Part shown: positions 54,417 through 63,183 of the stretch, one piece after another
How the letters are laid out: every line of letters starts with the position of its first letter
How positions within the stretch are numbered: the stretch's first letter is position 1
Source of the DNA: Sphingomonas sp. CL5.1
GTDB taxonomy: Bacteria; Pseudomonadota; Alphaproteobacteria; Sphingomonadales; Sphingomonadaceae
DNA: 64,000 nt
Direction: 5' to 3'
Assembly (NCBI RefSeq): GCF_013344685.1
Contig: NZ_CP050137.1
Coordinates: forward strand, 1,802,001 to 1,866,000
Notes under the pieces: generated by a model
Told to the model about the DNA's origin: nothing
The model's database searches: none
What the model saw: the letters and a program-made list of their open reading frames with translations, nothing else
Position numbers and translations under genes: made by a program

Positions 54417-56957
54417 ATGCAACGGTTCCCCTCTCGCGGCTCCACCCGTCGCCGGTTCGGCGCGGCGGCGCTGCTCGCGTCCGCCGCCGCGTTGCCGGCC
54501 GGGAGCGCGGCGGCCGGTCCGGTCGGGGGCGCGCCGCTTGCCGTCATCACGGTCGGCGAGCCTGCCGGCTTTTCGATCCTCACGCAGCGCCAGCAAGCCG
54601 TGGTCGACATCTATTTCGGTGGCCGTCGCGTCGGGGACGCGCTCGTCACCTATCGGGCCGGGACGCTTTCCTTCGCCGACCCCGTGCGCGTCGCGGGGCT
54701 GATCCCGAACCTTGCCGACGCGGAAGGCATCGCGGCGCGGCTCGCGGCGGGCGGCCTCGCCACCAACGCGGCATTGGCCTGCGCGCCCGGATCGGATTCG
54801 GCGGCGTGCGGCCGCCTGACCCCGGACGACATCGGCATCATCTTCGATCAGAACCGCTTCCGGGTCGATGTGTTCGTCAACCCGCGCTTTCTCGCGGTGA
54901 CGCGGCCGGACGCTCCCCGTTATCTTCCGGCCCCGCCGGCGGGCCTGTCGTTGATCGACAGTTTCGGCGCGGCGCTGTCCGGTGACAGCGGCGGGCCGCA
55001 ATATTACAACCTGCGCAACCGGCTCGTCGCGGGCGACGCCGATGGGCGCGTGCGGGCCGAGTTATATTACGCGTCGGGCTTCGGCGTGCAGGCCGATCGC
55101 CTCGACATGGAACTCGATCGCCCAGGCTGGCGCTATCTCGCGGGCGCGTTCTGGGCGCCCGGCTCCGAACTGCTCGGCCGCAGGAAAATGATCGGCTTCG
55201 GCGCCGAGACCCAGACCGACACCCGGATGGACAAGGACATCCTGCGCGGCGACCCGCTTGTCGTCTTCCTCGCCCGGCGGTCGCGCGTCGATATCATGCG
55301 GGAGGGGCGGCTGGTGTCCTCCGGGATCTATGAAGCCGGCAACCAGACGCTGGACACGTCCACGCTCCCGGACGGGTCCTATGAGGTCACGCTCCGCATT
55401 TCCGAAGCGGGCGGGGCGCAGCGCGAGGAGCGGCGCGCCTTCACCAAGAACGCCGCCGTCCCCGCGTTCGGGCAGCGGTTTCTGTTCGCCTATGCGGGGG
55501 TCGTCTCGGACGACAGCCGGGCCGGCTTCCTCAATCCCACGGGCGAGCCGTTCGCCCAGGTCGGCGCGGCGTTCCGGCCCGATCGTCATCTCGCCCTGAA
55601 CGGAAGCGTGATCCTCGCCGATCGCACGTTGATCGGCGAGTTGGGCGCGAGCCTGATCGGAACGCTGGGCCAGTTGCGCCTCGCCGTCATCGGCCTTTCC
55701 GACGGGACTGCCGGCGGATTGATCCGCCTTTCGTCGGCGGGCAACGGTCGCCTTAACTTCAATGTCGACGCCCGCCGGCTGACGGTCGGCAAAAGCACCG
55801 GGTTCGCCGCGGCGACCCAGCCCCTAGCATCCGGCTATGCCGCCGCATTGGGCAGCAACATCATTGCGCCATCCTATTTGGGCGGCGGCGATTTTACCGC
55901 GGTGAGCGGCAACCTGAGCTATGACATCGCGCGTGCCCAGTTCCGCCTCACCGGCACCTATTCCCACGCGCAGGGCCAGCAGGCCGCCTATTCCGTCGGG
56001 CCGAGCGTTCGCTGGGAGATAGTACGCGAAGGCCAGGCTCATCTGTTCGCGAACGGGGATTTCGTCGTCACGGATCGCGGCCGGTCCGGATTCCTCGGGC
56101 TGACGTTGCAGGTTTTCGGGCGATCCTCCTCCCTGTCGGCAACGGCTGGCGGCCAATCGACCGACTTCGCGGGAGAGGGGCGGCGGACCAGCGCGGTCGG
56201 CTCGCTCTACGGCGCGTGGCAGGCCGGCAATGTCGCGGGGGGCGAGCTCAACGCCGGCGGCGGCTATGAACACGGCGTCGACCGCGACCTGCTCAGCGCG
56301 AGCGGCGACTACCGGAGCCAGTTCGCGGCGGTCCGCGCCGACCTGCTCCAGAACCTGCGTCCGGGGGAGGGCCGGACCCAATACAGCCTTGCCTTCGATA
56401 CGGCGATAGCGGCCAGGGGCGACGGCATCGCGGTCGATGGCCGGCAGCAGCTCGACAGCATGGTGATCGTGTCCGTCGATGCGCCGGGGCCGCAATCCCG
56501 CTTCGAGGTCCTCGTCAACGACGCCCCCGTCGCCGAGGTCATGACCCACGACCGCGTGCCGCTTACCCTGATTCCTTACCGCCAGTATGCCGTGAGAATC
56601 CGCCCGCTGGGCGACGCGCTGCTGCGTTACGATTCCGCGCCGCGCACGGTGTCGCTCTATCCGGGGAGCGTCGCGAGCCTTTCCTGGCGCGCGCAGCGTG
56701 TCGCGGCGGTGTTCGGCCGGATCGTCGATCGCGACGGCCGCCCGCTGGGCAATGTCGCGGTCGCCGCGCCGGGCGAGACAAGCCAGACCGATGACAACGG
56801 ATATTTCCAGATCGAGGCTTCGCCCGACGCGAGCCTCGCCATTTCCTCGGCCGGACGCGCTCTTTGCCGGCTCGGTCTTCCGGTGGTCGCGCAGCGGGAG
56901 GGGTATCTGCGCGTCGGCACATTGACCTGCGGCGACCGGCAGGTGGCGGAGCGATGA
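54417..56957 (+). CDS. Outer-membrane usher of a chaperone-usher pilus (CS1/alpha type)
   Basis: 846 residues, an outer-membrane barrel that exports and polymerises pilins. A signal peptide precedes an N-terminal region (VDIYFGGRRVGDALVTY). The long barrel has GRRKMIGFGAETQTDTRMD and a middle domain with GIYEAGNQTLDTSTLPDGSYEVTL. The C-terminal part has VDAPGPQSRFEVLVNDAPV and a carboxypeptidase-regulatory-like beta domain (GRIVDRDGRPLGNVAVAAPG). The sequence fits ushers of the TcfC/CS1 group more than FimD. The stop overlaps an ATG (ATGA) of the chaperone frame. Confidence 0.82.
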   Translation: MQRFPSRGSTRRRFGAAALLASAAALPAGSAAAGPVGGAPLAVITVGEPAGFSILTQRQQAVVDIYFGGRRVGDALVTYRAGTLSFADPVRVAGLIPNLADAEGIAARLAAGGLATNAALACAPGSDSAACGRLTPDDIGIIFDQNRFRVDVFVNPRFLAVTRPDAPRYLPAPPAGLSLIDSFGAALSGDSGGPQYYNLRNRLVAGDADGRVRAELYYASGFGVQADRLDMELDRPGWRYLAGAFWAPGSELLGRRKMIGFGAETQTDTRMDKDILRGDPLVVFLARRSRVDIMREGRLVSSGIYEAGNQTLDTSTLPDGSYEVTLRISEAGGAQREERRAFTKNAAVPAFGQRFLFAYAGVVSDDSRAGFLNPTGEPFAQVGAAFRPDRHLALNGSVILADRTLIGELGASLIGTLGQLRLAVIGLSDGTAGGLIRLSSAGNGRLNFNVDARRLTVGKSTGFAAATQPLASGYAAALGSNIIAPSYLGGGDFTAVSGNLSYDIARAQFRLTGTYSHAQGQQAAYSVGPSVRWEIVREGQAHLFANGDFVVTDRGRSGFLGLTLQVFGRSSSLSATAGGQSTDFAGEGRRTSAVGSLYGAWQAGNVAGGELNAGGGYEHGVDRDLLSASGDYRSQFAAVRADLLQNLRPGEGRTQYSLAFDTAIAARGDGIAVDGRQQLDSMVIVSVDAPGPQSRFEVLVNDAPVAEVMTHDRVPLTLIPYRQYAVRIRPLGDALLRYDSAPRTVSLYPGSVASLSWRAQRVAAVFGRIVDRDGRPLGNVAVAAPGETSQTDDNGYFQIEASPDASLAISSAGRALCRLGLPVVAQREGYLRVGTLTCGDRQVAER

Positions 56958-57001
56958 GCAGCCCCCGCCCAGCCCCGTCGCCATCATCGAAGGAGACCAG
57001 G

Positions 57002-57706
57002 ATGCGTGTTCGAACCAGGCGTTTCCCCATTGCGGCGCTGGGCGTGGCCGCGTCGCTCGCCGTTTGCCACCCCGCGCCCGCGCGCGCGGAAATGGTGCTG
57101 AGTCAGGTGATCGTCGATCTCCAGCCCGGCACGCCGGCGCATGACGATATCGAGGTGTGGAACAACGGCCCCGACCGTATGTATGTGGTCGCCGAACCAT
57201 CGGAAATCCGCTCGCCGGGGTTGCCCGACGAAAAGCGTCTCTCCGATCCCGACCCGGCCGTCACCGGGCTGCTGGTAACGCCGCAGCGAATGGTGCTCGA
57301 ACCCGGAGAGCGCAGGACCCTGCGGGTCTCGGCGGTGGTGCCGCGCGCGGCGGCCGACCGCATCTACCGGGTCGTCGTCAGGCCGGTGGCCGGACCGGTG
57401 AGCGCGAGCGCCACCGCGATCAAGGTCCTGATCGGATATGACGTGCTGGTGCTGTTCCGGCCGGACCGGGTCGCAGGTGACCTCACCGCGACCCGGTCCG
57501 GCCGCAGCCTTTCGATCCACAACGGCACGAACACCGCGCAGGAACTCTTCGACGGAACGCAGTGTGATCCGGCAGGGCGGAATTGTCAGAAACTGGGTGC
57601 GACGCGCCTCTATGCCGGCGCGACCTGGCAACAGGAGCTGCCGTACGACACGCCGGTCGACTATCATGTGACCGCCGGGCGCGGCACGACCAACAAACGC
57701 TTCTGA
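57002..57706 (+). CDS. Periplasmic pilus chaperone
   Basis: 234 residues with a signal peptide (AALGVAASLAVCHPAPARAEM) and an immunoglobulin-like chaperone fold: VLSQVIVDLQPGTPAHDDIEVWNNG, VTPQRMVLEPGERRTLRV, YRVVVRPVAG and a second domain to the end. The edge-strand region LVTPQRMVLEPGE is the family block that delivers subunits to the usher. AAGGAGACC precedes ATG 57002. An in-frame ATG at 56954 overlaps the usher stop and would add 16 residues, so coupling is possible. Confidence 0.82.
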   Translation: MRVRTRRFPIAALGVAASLAVCHPAPARAEMVLSQVIVDLQPGTPAHDDIEVWNNGPDRMYVVAEPSEIRSPGLPDEKRLSDPDPAVTGLLVTPQRMVLEPGERRTLRVSAVVPRAAADRIYRVVVRPVAGPVSASATAIKVLIGYDVLVLFRPDRVAGDLTATRSGRSLSIHNGTNTAQELFDGTQCDPAGRNCQKLGATRLYAGATWQQELPYDTPVDYHVTAGRGTTNKRF

Positions 57707-57754
57707 ATCCGCCGTGCCGGCAACTTGCGATCTTCTGCCGCGATCGGGCCGTAA

Positions 57755-57762
57755 TTGTAAAA
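57755..57762 (-). promoter_or_regulatory. TTTTACAA box upstream of the MCP-hairpin/HD-GYP operon
   Basis: TTGTAAAA (the reverse of TTTTACAA) sits in an AT-rich segment 114 bases before ATG 57876. It repeats the motif seen upstream of the regulator, PilZ and pilin genes. Confidence 0.4.
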
Positions 57763-57875
57763 TCTTCTGCAATCGCAACCACTTTGATTGCATTTTAACC
57801 TGCTCCGCCATCTACACCATTTTCTCCTGATTTTTGCCTCCCCGCATTCGTCCGATCATCACAAGAGAAGGAACC

Positions 57876-58157
57876 ATGGAAAATACCGATGACTTTCCGG
57901 CAGCCGCGACAGGCGAGCGCCAGATCGGCGACGGCAGCGGCCGGCCGTCGCCGGGTCCCTCGGGCGAGCTGGCCGCGATCGCGGATGGTCTCGGTTCGCT
58001 GGCGCGCAGCGCCCAGATGCTCAGCCTCAACGCGGCGATCGCCGCTTCGCGCTCCGGCGCCTCCGCCCCCGAAATCGGCGTGATCGCGCAGGAGATCAGG
58101 CGGGTCGCGACGGAGCTGGAGGCATTCACCACCCGCTTGGGCAAGGCGTGCCGATGA
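57876..58157 (+). CDS. Miniature MCP-signalling-hairpin protein
   Basis: 93 residues. After a disordered Gly/Pro-rich start, residues about 35-90 match the tip and flanking coiled coil of methyl-accepting proteins: LARSAQMLSLNAAIAASRSG and IGVIAQEIRRVATELEAF. There is no membrane segment, sensor or HAMP domain. AGAGAAGG precedes the ATG. The stop overlaps the HD-GYP start (ATGA), so the two proteins are made together. It may serve as a cytoplasmic coupling or dimerisation element for a chemotaxis-like array or for the phosphodiesterase; no precedent is known to me. Confidence 0.7.
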   Translation: MENTDDFPAAATGERQIGDGSGRPSPGPSGELAAIADGLGSLARSAQMLSLNAAIAASRSGASAPEIGVIAQEIRRVATELEAFTTRLGKACR

Positions 58158-59542
58158 TCGCCGCGCCGCCCTCGCGAAAGCGCATCGCGACGCGCCAGCT
58201 TCGTCTCGGCATGTATATCAGCGGCATAGACGGCAACTGGCTAGACTATCCCTTCTGGAAGCGCCGTTTCCTGCTCACCAGGGACGTCGATCTGGAAGCG
58301 CTCCGGGAAAGCGCCATCCGCGCCGTCATCATCGATACCGGCAAGGGACTCGACGTCCTCGAACCGACCCGAACCGCTCCGGCGGCGACGCCGGAGATGC
58401 CATCGCCATTGCCATCACCGCCGACACCGACACCGACACCGACACCGGCGGTCCGGCGCGACACGCGCGGGGGCGCTCCACGTTCCCCGGTCGGGATCGC
58501 CCGTGTCGAGGTCGATATTCCCCGATTCAGCGCGGGCGCCGCCGGCCGCGCGCCCGTTGGTCTCGCCGAGGAATTCGATCGCGCGCGCGAAATCGTGTCG
58601 TATGCCCGGCGCACCGTCACCCGGCTGTTCGACGAGGTGCGTCTGGGCAAGGCGATCGACGCGACGCACCTCCAGCCGCTCGCGGACGAGATCGCCGCCT
58701 CGGTCGCGCGCAACCGGTGCGCGATGAGCAGCATCGTCCGGCTTAAGTCGAAGGACGAATATACCTACATGCACTCGATCGCCGTTTCGACGCTTATGGT
58801 GAACCTCGCCGGCGAGCTTGGCCTGACGGCCGACCAGACGCGCGAGGCGGCGCTCGCCGGCCTGCTCCACGACGTCGGCAAGATGGCGGTCCCCAATGAA
58901 CTGCTGCAGAAACCCGGCGCGTTGACCGACAAGGAACTCAGGCTCGTGCAGACGCATCCCGTGCGGGGGCATGCGCTCCTCACCCGGAGCGTGGGGGTGC
59001 CTGCCGCCGCGGCGGATGTCTGCCTCCATCATCACGAGAAGATCGACGGCACCGGCTATCCGCACCGTCTCGCCGGGGACGAGATCAGCCTGCTCGCGCG
59101 AATGGGCGCGGTGTGCGACGTCTATGACGCCGTGACCTCCGAGCGGCCGTACAAGGCGCCGTGGACGCCGTTCGAGGCTCTGGTCCGGATGCAGACCTGG
59201 AACGGGCATTTCGATCCGGAGGTGCTCGGCGCGTTCATCCGCAGCATCGGCATATATCCGGTGGGCACCCTCGTTCGGCTCAAGTCCGGCGTGCTGGCGG
59301 TGGTCAAGGAGCAGACCGCAATCCCCGCTCAGCCGCTCGTCCGTGTATTCTACTCGATCACCAACCGGACGGATATCCCCGCTTACGACCTCGATCTTTC
59401 GCATGCCGGCGCCAAGCACGCCTTCGCGCGCGCGCAAGACGCGATCGTGTCTTCCGAACGGCCGGGCGACTGGCTCATGGACGACTGGGAGACGATCTGG
59501 CCGGGATTGCTCGCGTCGCCGGCCGGAGGCGATCCGCGCTGA
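58154..59542 (+). CDS. HD-GYP cyclic di-GMP phosphodiesterase
   Basis: 462 residues. An N-terminal DUF3391-like domain (LRLGMYISGIDGNWLDYPFWKRRF), then a Pro/Thr linker (PTPTPTPTP near residue 90-97) and an HD-GYP domain at about 200-370. The metal and signature motifs are intact: LLHDVGKMAVP and HHHEKIDGTGYP with the GYP triad. A C-terminal domain with GTLVRLKSGVLAVV follows. It would hydrolyse c-di-GMP and thus lower PilZ signalling. It overlaps the MCP-hairpin gene by four bases. Confidence 0.9.
   Translation: MIAAPPSRKRIATRQLRLGMYISGIDGNWLDYPFWKRRFLLTRDVDLEALRESAIRAVIIDTGKGLDVLEPTRTAPAATPEMPSPLPSPPTPTPTPTPAVRRDTRGGAPRSPVGIARVEVDIPRFSAGAAGRAPVGLAEEFDRAREIVSYARRTVTRLFDEVRLGKAIDATHLQPLADEIAASVARNRCAMSSIVRLKSKDEYTYMHSIAVSTLMVNLAGELGLTADQTREAALAGLLHDVGKMAVPNELLQKPGALTDKELRLVQTHPVRGHALLTRSVGVPAAAADVCLHHHEKIDGTGYPHRLAGDEISLLARMGAVCDVYDAVTSERPYKAPWTPFEALVRMQTWNGHFDPEVLGAFIRSIGIYPVGTLVRLKSGVLAVVKEQTAIPAQPLVRVFYSITNRTDIPAYDLDLSHAGAKHAFARAQDAIVSSERPGDWLMDDWETIWPGLLASPAGGDPR
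58421..58444 (+). repeat. (CCGACA)x4 hexanucleotide repeat in the HD-GYP gene
   Basis: Four perfect copies of CCGACA encode part of the PTPTPTP linker. Changes in repeat number would lengthen or shorten the linker by two residues without breaking the frame. Confidence 0.85.
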
Positions 59543-59729
59543 ACGGTGAGCGGGACCGCCCGCGTGAAGCCGAATCGGGACTGACGGTTTGATCAAGCAA
59601 CGGCGCACATGCCGCCAGAGCGAGAGAACCTCGGCCTTCCAGGCGTCGAGCGCGCTATCGCGTCCGCGCATATTCATCGAGCAGGCTGGCCGAAACCGGA
59701 TTGTTTCGGCCGGAGATCGAATCTTCAAC

Positions 59730-61919
59730 TCAGAATTTGAACCCCGCCGTCACGCCATATGTGCGAGGGGCGCCGTAGAGAAAACCATGCACGCCCTCGG
59801 GCAGCGAGGTCGAGAACGACAGGATCTTCTTGTCGGTCAGGTTCTTGCCGAATACTCCCAGCGAGAAATGATCGTCGCTGCTCGTCCAGGTCAGCGTCCC
59901 GCCGATCTGCGCGAACGCGGGTTGCTTGATGACATTGTCGGATTCAAGGAAATAGCCGCTGTTATAGACCACGTTGGCGCTTGCCAAAATCTTGCCGCTG
60001 CCGATGTCGGTCGCATAGGTCGCCGCGCCGTTGAGCGTCAGCTTCGCCGCCAGCGGCAGGGTGTTCCCAGTGACGGGTCCCATCGTCGAGGGCGCGCCGC
60101 CCAGGGGATTGCTGATCGGCGCGAGCGGATAGGATGTGTATTCTGCGTTGGTCCAGCCCAGCCCGCCGGACAGGCGGAATTCGGGCGACAGCTTGGCTTC
60201 CAGATCGACATCGGCGCCATAGATGCGCGCGCGGGCGGCGTTGACGATCGAGATGATCCCCATCGTCAGGCTCTGGCTCTGGATATCGCGATAATTGTCA
60301 TAGAAGCCGGCGATGTTGATCCGCAGCGCATGCCCGAGCAGGTCGGTCTTGATCCCGACCTCATAGGCGTCGATCGTTTCGGGCCGATAGGCCGGCGTGC
60401 CGGGGGAACCGGTGTTGTAGCCGCCGCTCTTGAAGCCGCGGTTGAACGATACATAACCCAGCACGTCGCTGCTGAAGCGGTGATCGAGCGCCGCCCTGAA
60501 GGTGAACTTGCCGAAGCGGACATGGTCGTCCGCCGCCGGCACCGGCAGGGTTATGCCGAGCGCGGGGATATCGACGACGGTCAGTCCGTCGAACACCTTG
60601 CGCCGCTCGGTGGTGTAGCGGGCGCCGAGCGTCAGGTTGGTGCCGGTGGCGATCTCATAGGTTCCTTGCGCATAGCCGGCGATCGACTCGGTGTCCTGAC
60701 GGTTGGTGACGGTCAGCAACTGCCCGGCCGCGTAGAGGTTGAAGTTGAACGGGTCATAGGCGGTGCGGGCGTTGATGTAGAACAATCCCGCGACCCAGGT
60801 GAACTTGCCCGCTCTGGCCGGCTGGAGTTGCAATTCCTGGGTGAACTGGCGCTCGGGCTGGGTATAGCGGATGTCCGCCAGATGCAGGGGCAGCGCGTCA
60901 TAGTCGAACGCCGTGGTGTAGCTCGACTGGCGATAGGCGGTGATGCTGGCGAGCGTCAGCTTGCCTATCCGCTGGTCGATCTTCAGGCTGCCGCCCGCCG
61001 ACCAGCCGCGCTTGAAGGTCGGTGAATCGGCGATCTGGTCGTAGCCGATATTCGGCTGCGGCCCGGCGGCGAGGTCGTTGACGTTGAGCGTGCCGGGCAG
61101 CGCGATGCCTGCGAGATCATTGCGCTTCACCGTCGAATAATCGGCGGTAAGTAGCAATGTCGTATCCGGCCCCGCGTCGATCAGCAGCTTGCCCCGGACC
61201 AGAATGTCCTTGGAGATCTTGTAGGTGTCGGCGCCGGTGGTGAGATTGCGCCCGAAGCCGTCATCCATGTGCAGGCCGTAGGCGGAAAGGCTCGCCGCGA
61301 CGCCATGGCCCAGCCCGCCGGTCAGATAGAGGTTGCCCTCCATCGTGCCGTAGTTGCCGTAGCTCGCCTTCGCTTCTACCCCGAGTTGCTCGCTCGGCAG
61401 CCGGGTGGTGATCTGGATCAGCCCCGCCGTCGCGTTGCGGCCGAACAATGTGCCCTGCGGTCCCTTGAGCACCTCGACCTGCGAGACGTCGCTCAGGTTG
61501 AGGAAGTTCGCCACCGTCGAGGCGAGATAGACGCCGTCGAGATAGACCGCGACCGGATTCTCGAATCCGGGGTTGACCCCGGTGCTGCCGACCCCGCGCA
61601 GGCTGGTGCTCATGATGCCGTTGTTGTTAACGATATTGAGCGAGGGCACCGCGATCCGCAGGTCGGTGACGCTGGTGATATTGGCGTTGGCGAGCGCGGT
61701 GGAGGGCAGGGCCGTGACCGCGACCGGCACGTCCTGGAGATTCTGCGAACGCCGCTGCGCGGTGACCACGATGTCCTCGAGACCGGTCGAGGGCACGGCC
61801 GTTTCCTGAGAGGGGGCGATGTCTTGCGCGTGCGCCGACGGCGCCAGCACCAGCGCGGCGGCATATGCCAGGACCGAACCGATCGTCAGCCCTGCGTGCG
61901 GCGTCTCGATTGCCTTCAT
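59730..61919 (-). CDS. TonB-dependent outer-membrane receptor
   Basis: 729 residues with a signal peptide (AAALVLAPSAHAQD), TonB box (LEDIVVTAQRRSQNLQ), plug domain (VPSLNIVNNNGIMSTSLRGVG, VEVLKGPQGTLFGRNATAG) and barrel ending GAPRTYGVTAGFKF. It transports an unknown ligand across the outer membrane. It is downstream of, and 33 bases from, the Rieske oxygenase gene on the same strand, so the ligand is likely the oxygenase substrate, an aromatic or related acid. Confidence 0.9.
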   Translation of the reverse strand: MKAIETPHAGLTIGSVLAYAAALVLAPSAHAQDIAPSQETAVPSTGLEDIVVTAQRRSQNLQDVPVAVTALPSTALANANITSVTDLRIAVPSLNIVNNNGIMSTSLRGVGSTGVNPGFENPVAVYLDGVYLASTVANFLNLSDVSQVEVLKGPQGTLFGRNATAGLIQITTRLPSEQLGVEAKASYGNYGTMEGNLYLTGGLGHGVAASLSAYGLHMDDGFGRNLTTGADTYKISKDILVRGKLLIDAGPDTTLLLTADYSTVKRNDLAGIALPGTLNVNDLAAGPQPNIGYDQIADSPTFKRGWSAGGSLKIDQRIGKLTLASITAYRQSSYTTAFDYDALPLHLADIRYTQPERQFTQELQLQPARAGKFTWVAGLFYINARTAYDPFNFNLYAAGQLLTVTNRQDTESIAGYAQGTYEIATGTNLTLGARYTTERRKVFDGLTVVDIPALGITLPVPAADDHVRFGKFTFRAALDHRFSSDVLGYVSFNRGFKSGGYNTGSPGTPAYRPETIDAYEVGIKTDLLGHALRINIAGFYDNYRDIQSQSLTMGIISIVNAARARIYGADVDLEAKLSPEFRLSGGLGWTNAEYTSYPLAPISNPLGGAPSTMGPVTGNTLPLAAKLTLNGAATYATDIGSGKILASANVVYNSGYFLESDNVIKQPAFAQIGGTLTWTSSDDHFSLGVFGKNLTDKKILSFSTSLPEGVHGFLYGAPRTYGVTAGFKF

Positions 61920-61952
61920 GTCACATCCTCCCTTGCCCGTTGTTTTTCGGGC

Positions 61953-63002
61953 TTATTGTGCGGTCGCGGCAGCGGGTGATGCCGCTTCCTGTTCCGCTTC
62001 GATCAGTTTCGCGAGCGTGCGGCGCGCCAGCACCGCGGCCGCGTCGCCCTGCAGCAGCACGGGCTTCAGGCTCCAGAAATCGGCGTCTCCCATCATCGCC
62101 TGCTGCGCCTCGATCATCGGCTTGTCTTCAAGGCTGAAGGCGGCCTCGACGCCGGCGCGCAGCGTATCGCCCAGTCCCGGCTCGTCGCGGCGGAAGCTGC
62201 GGCAGCCCGCCCAGAAATAATGCGTCGACCGTTCGCTTTCCGGGGTCATGAAATGAACGTTGAGCGTCTCGCGCGCGCCCTCTCGCGCGCTGCCGACATC
62301 GGTCATGCCAAAATGCAGCAGCATCAGCCCCGGCGGGTCCCACACCACGTCGATCCAGGCATCGACCGGCTCGTCGCGCTCGAACAGCATGTTGAGCAGC
62401 GGTCCCTGCCGCGCATCGGGCATCCAGCGGTCGCAATAGATGCGGTTGCCTTCCTGCCGCGTCCTGGGTTTGGCGCGCGCGGTCGCTTCGCAGCCCAGGC
62501 TCCCCTGATGCAGGAAATCGACATGGCCCAGATCGAGGATGTTGTCGGACAACAGCTCGTAATAGGCCTTGGTATGCATATAGCCCTGCTCGCGCGCATA
62601 GCGATCGCCCGGCTCGAGAAAGGGATAATCGGGGAGTAATGCCGGATCGGCGCGCGTGGGATCGCCCATCCAGATCCATAGTCCGCCATATCGTTCGAGC
62701 AGCGGATAGCGGCGCAGGCTGGCGGCGGCGGGCGTCGCGCCGGCGCCTTGCGGGTTGAACACGCAGCGCCCCTCCGCATTGAATTTCAGCCCATGATACG
62801 GGCATTGGATACGGTCGCCATCGAGCTTGCCGAGATGGAGCGGCGCGAAGCGGTGCGGGCAGCGATCGGTGAGCGCGACGGCGTCGCCGTCCTGCTTGCG
62901 GAACATCAGGATCGGCTCGTCGAGGATATGCCGGGCGAATGGCGCGGCGGTGACCTCGCCGCTCCACGCAGCCATATACCAGCAGTTGCGCAGATACGTC
63001 AT
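61953..63002 (-). CDS. Rieske non-haem iron oxygenase, VanA-like
   Basis: 349 residues. The Rieske [2Fe-2S] site is complete: CPHRFAPLHLGKLDGDRIQCPYHGLKF gives Cys-x-His and Cys-x-x-His. The catalytic domain follows, with the mononuclear iron ligands in DNILDLGHVDFLHQG. Start MTYLRNCWYMAAWSGEV resembles vanillate O-demethylase oxygenases, which demethylate aryl methyl ethers with a separate reductase. No reductase gene is in the window. GGGAGAGG precedes the ATG at 63002. The pathway substrate is presumably a methoxylated or related aromatic compound. Confidence 0.87.
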   Translation of the reverse strand: MTYLRNCWYMAAWSGEVTAAPFARHILDEPILMFRKQDGDAVALTDRCPHRFAPLHLGKLDGDRIQCPYHGLKFNAEGRCVFNPQGAGATPAAASLRRYPLLERYGGLWIWMGDPTRADPALLPDYPFLEPGDRYAREQGYMHTKAYYELLSDNILDLGHVDFLHQGSLGCEATARAKPRTRQEGNRIYCDRWMPDARQGPLLNMLFERDEPVDAWIDVVWDPPGLMLLHFGMTDVGSAREGARETLNVHFMTPESERSTHYFWAGCRSFRRDEPGLGDTLRAGVEAAFSLEDKPMIEAQQAMMGDADFWSLKPVLLQGDAAAVLARRTLAKLIEAEQEAASPAAATAQ

Positions 63003-63183
63003 TTGGCCTCTCCCAGCTTGAAAGCTAACCGGCGCGCTGCCGCACTTCCTGCACGATCCGGACGCCGGCTCTGCACGATTGCGTCGGGGCGGAGAGGGGC
63101 GATTCATACCGACGCGGCGACCAAATATGCAGGATCGCCGCGCCTCCGTTCTTTAGGATGCCGCTTGAAATCGGGAGAGCGGG

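Noticed and set aside
58421..58444. Possible CRISPR-like or short tandem array
   Set aside because: It is a 6-base coding microsatellite with no spacers. No CRISPR array or cas gene is seen anywhere in the window.
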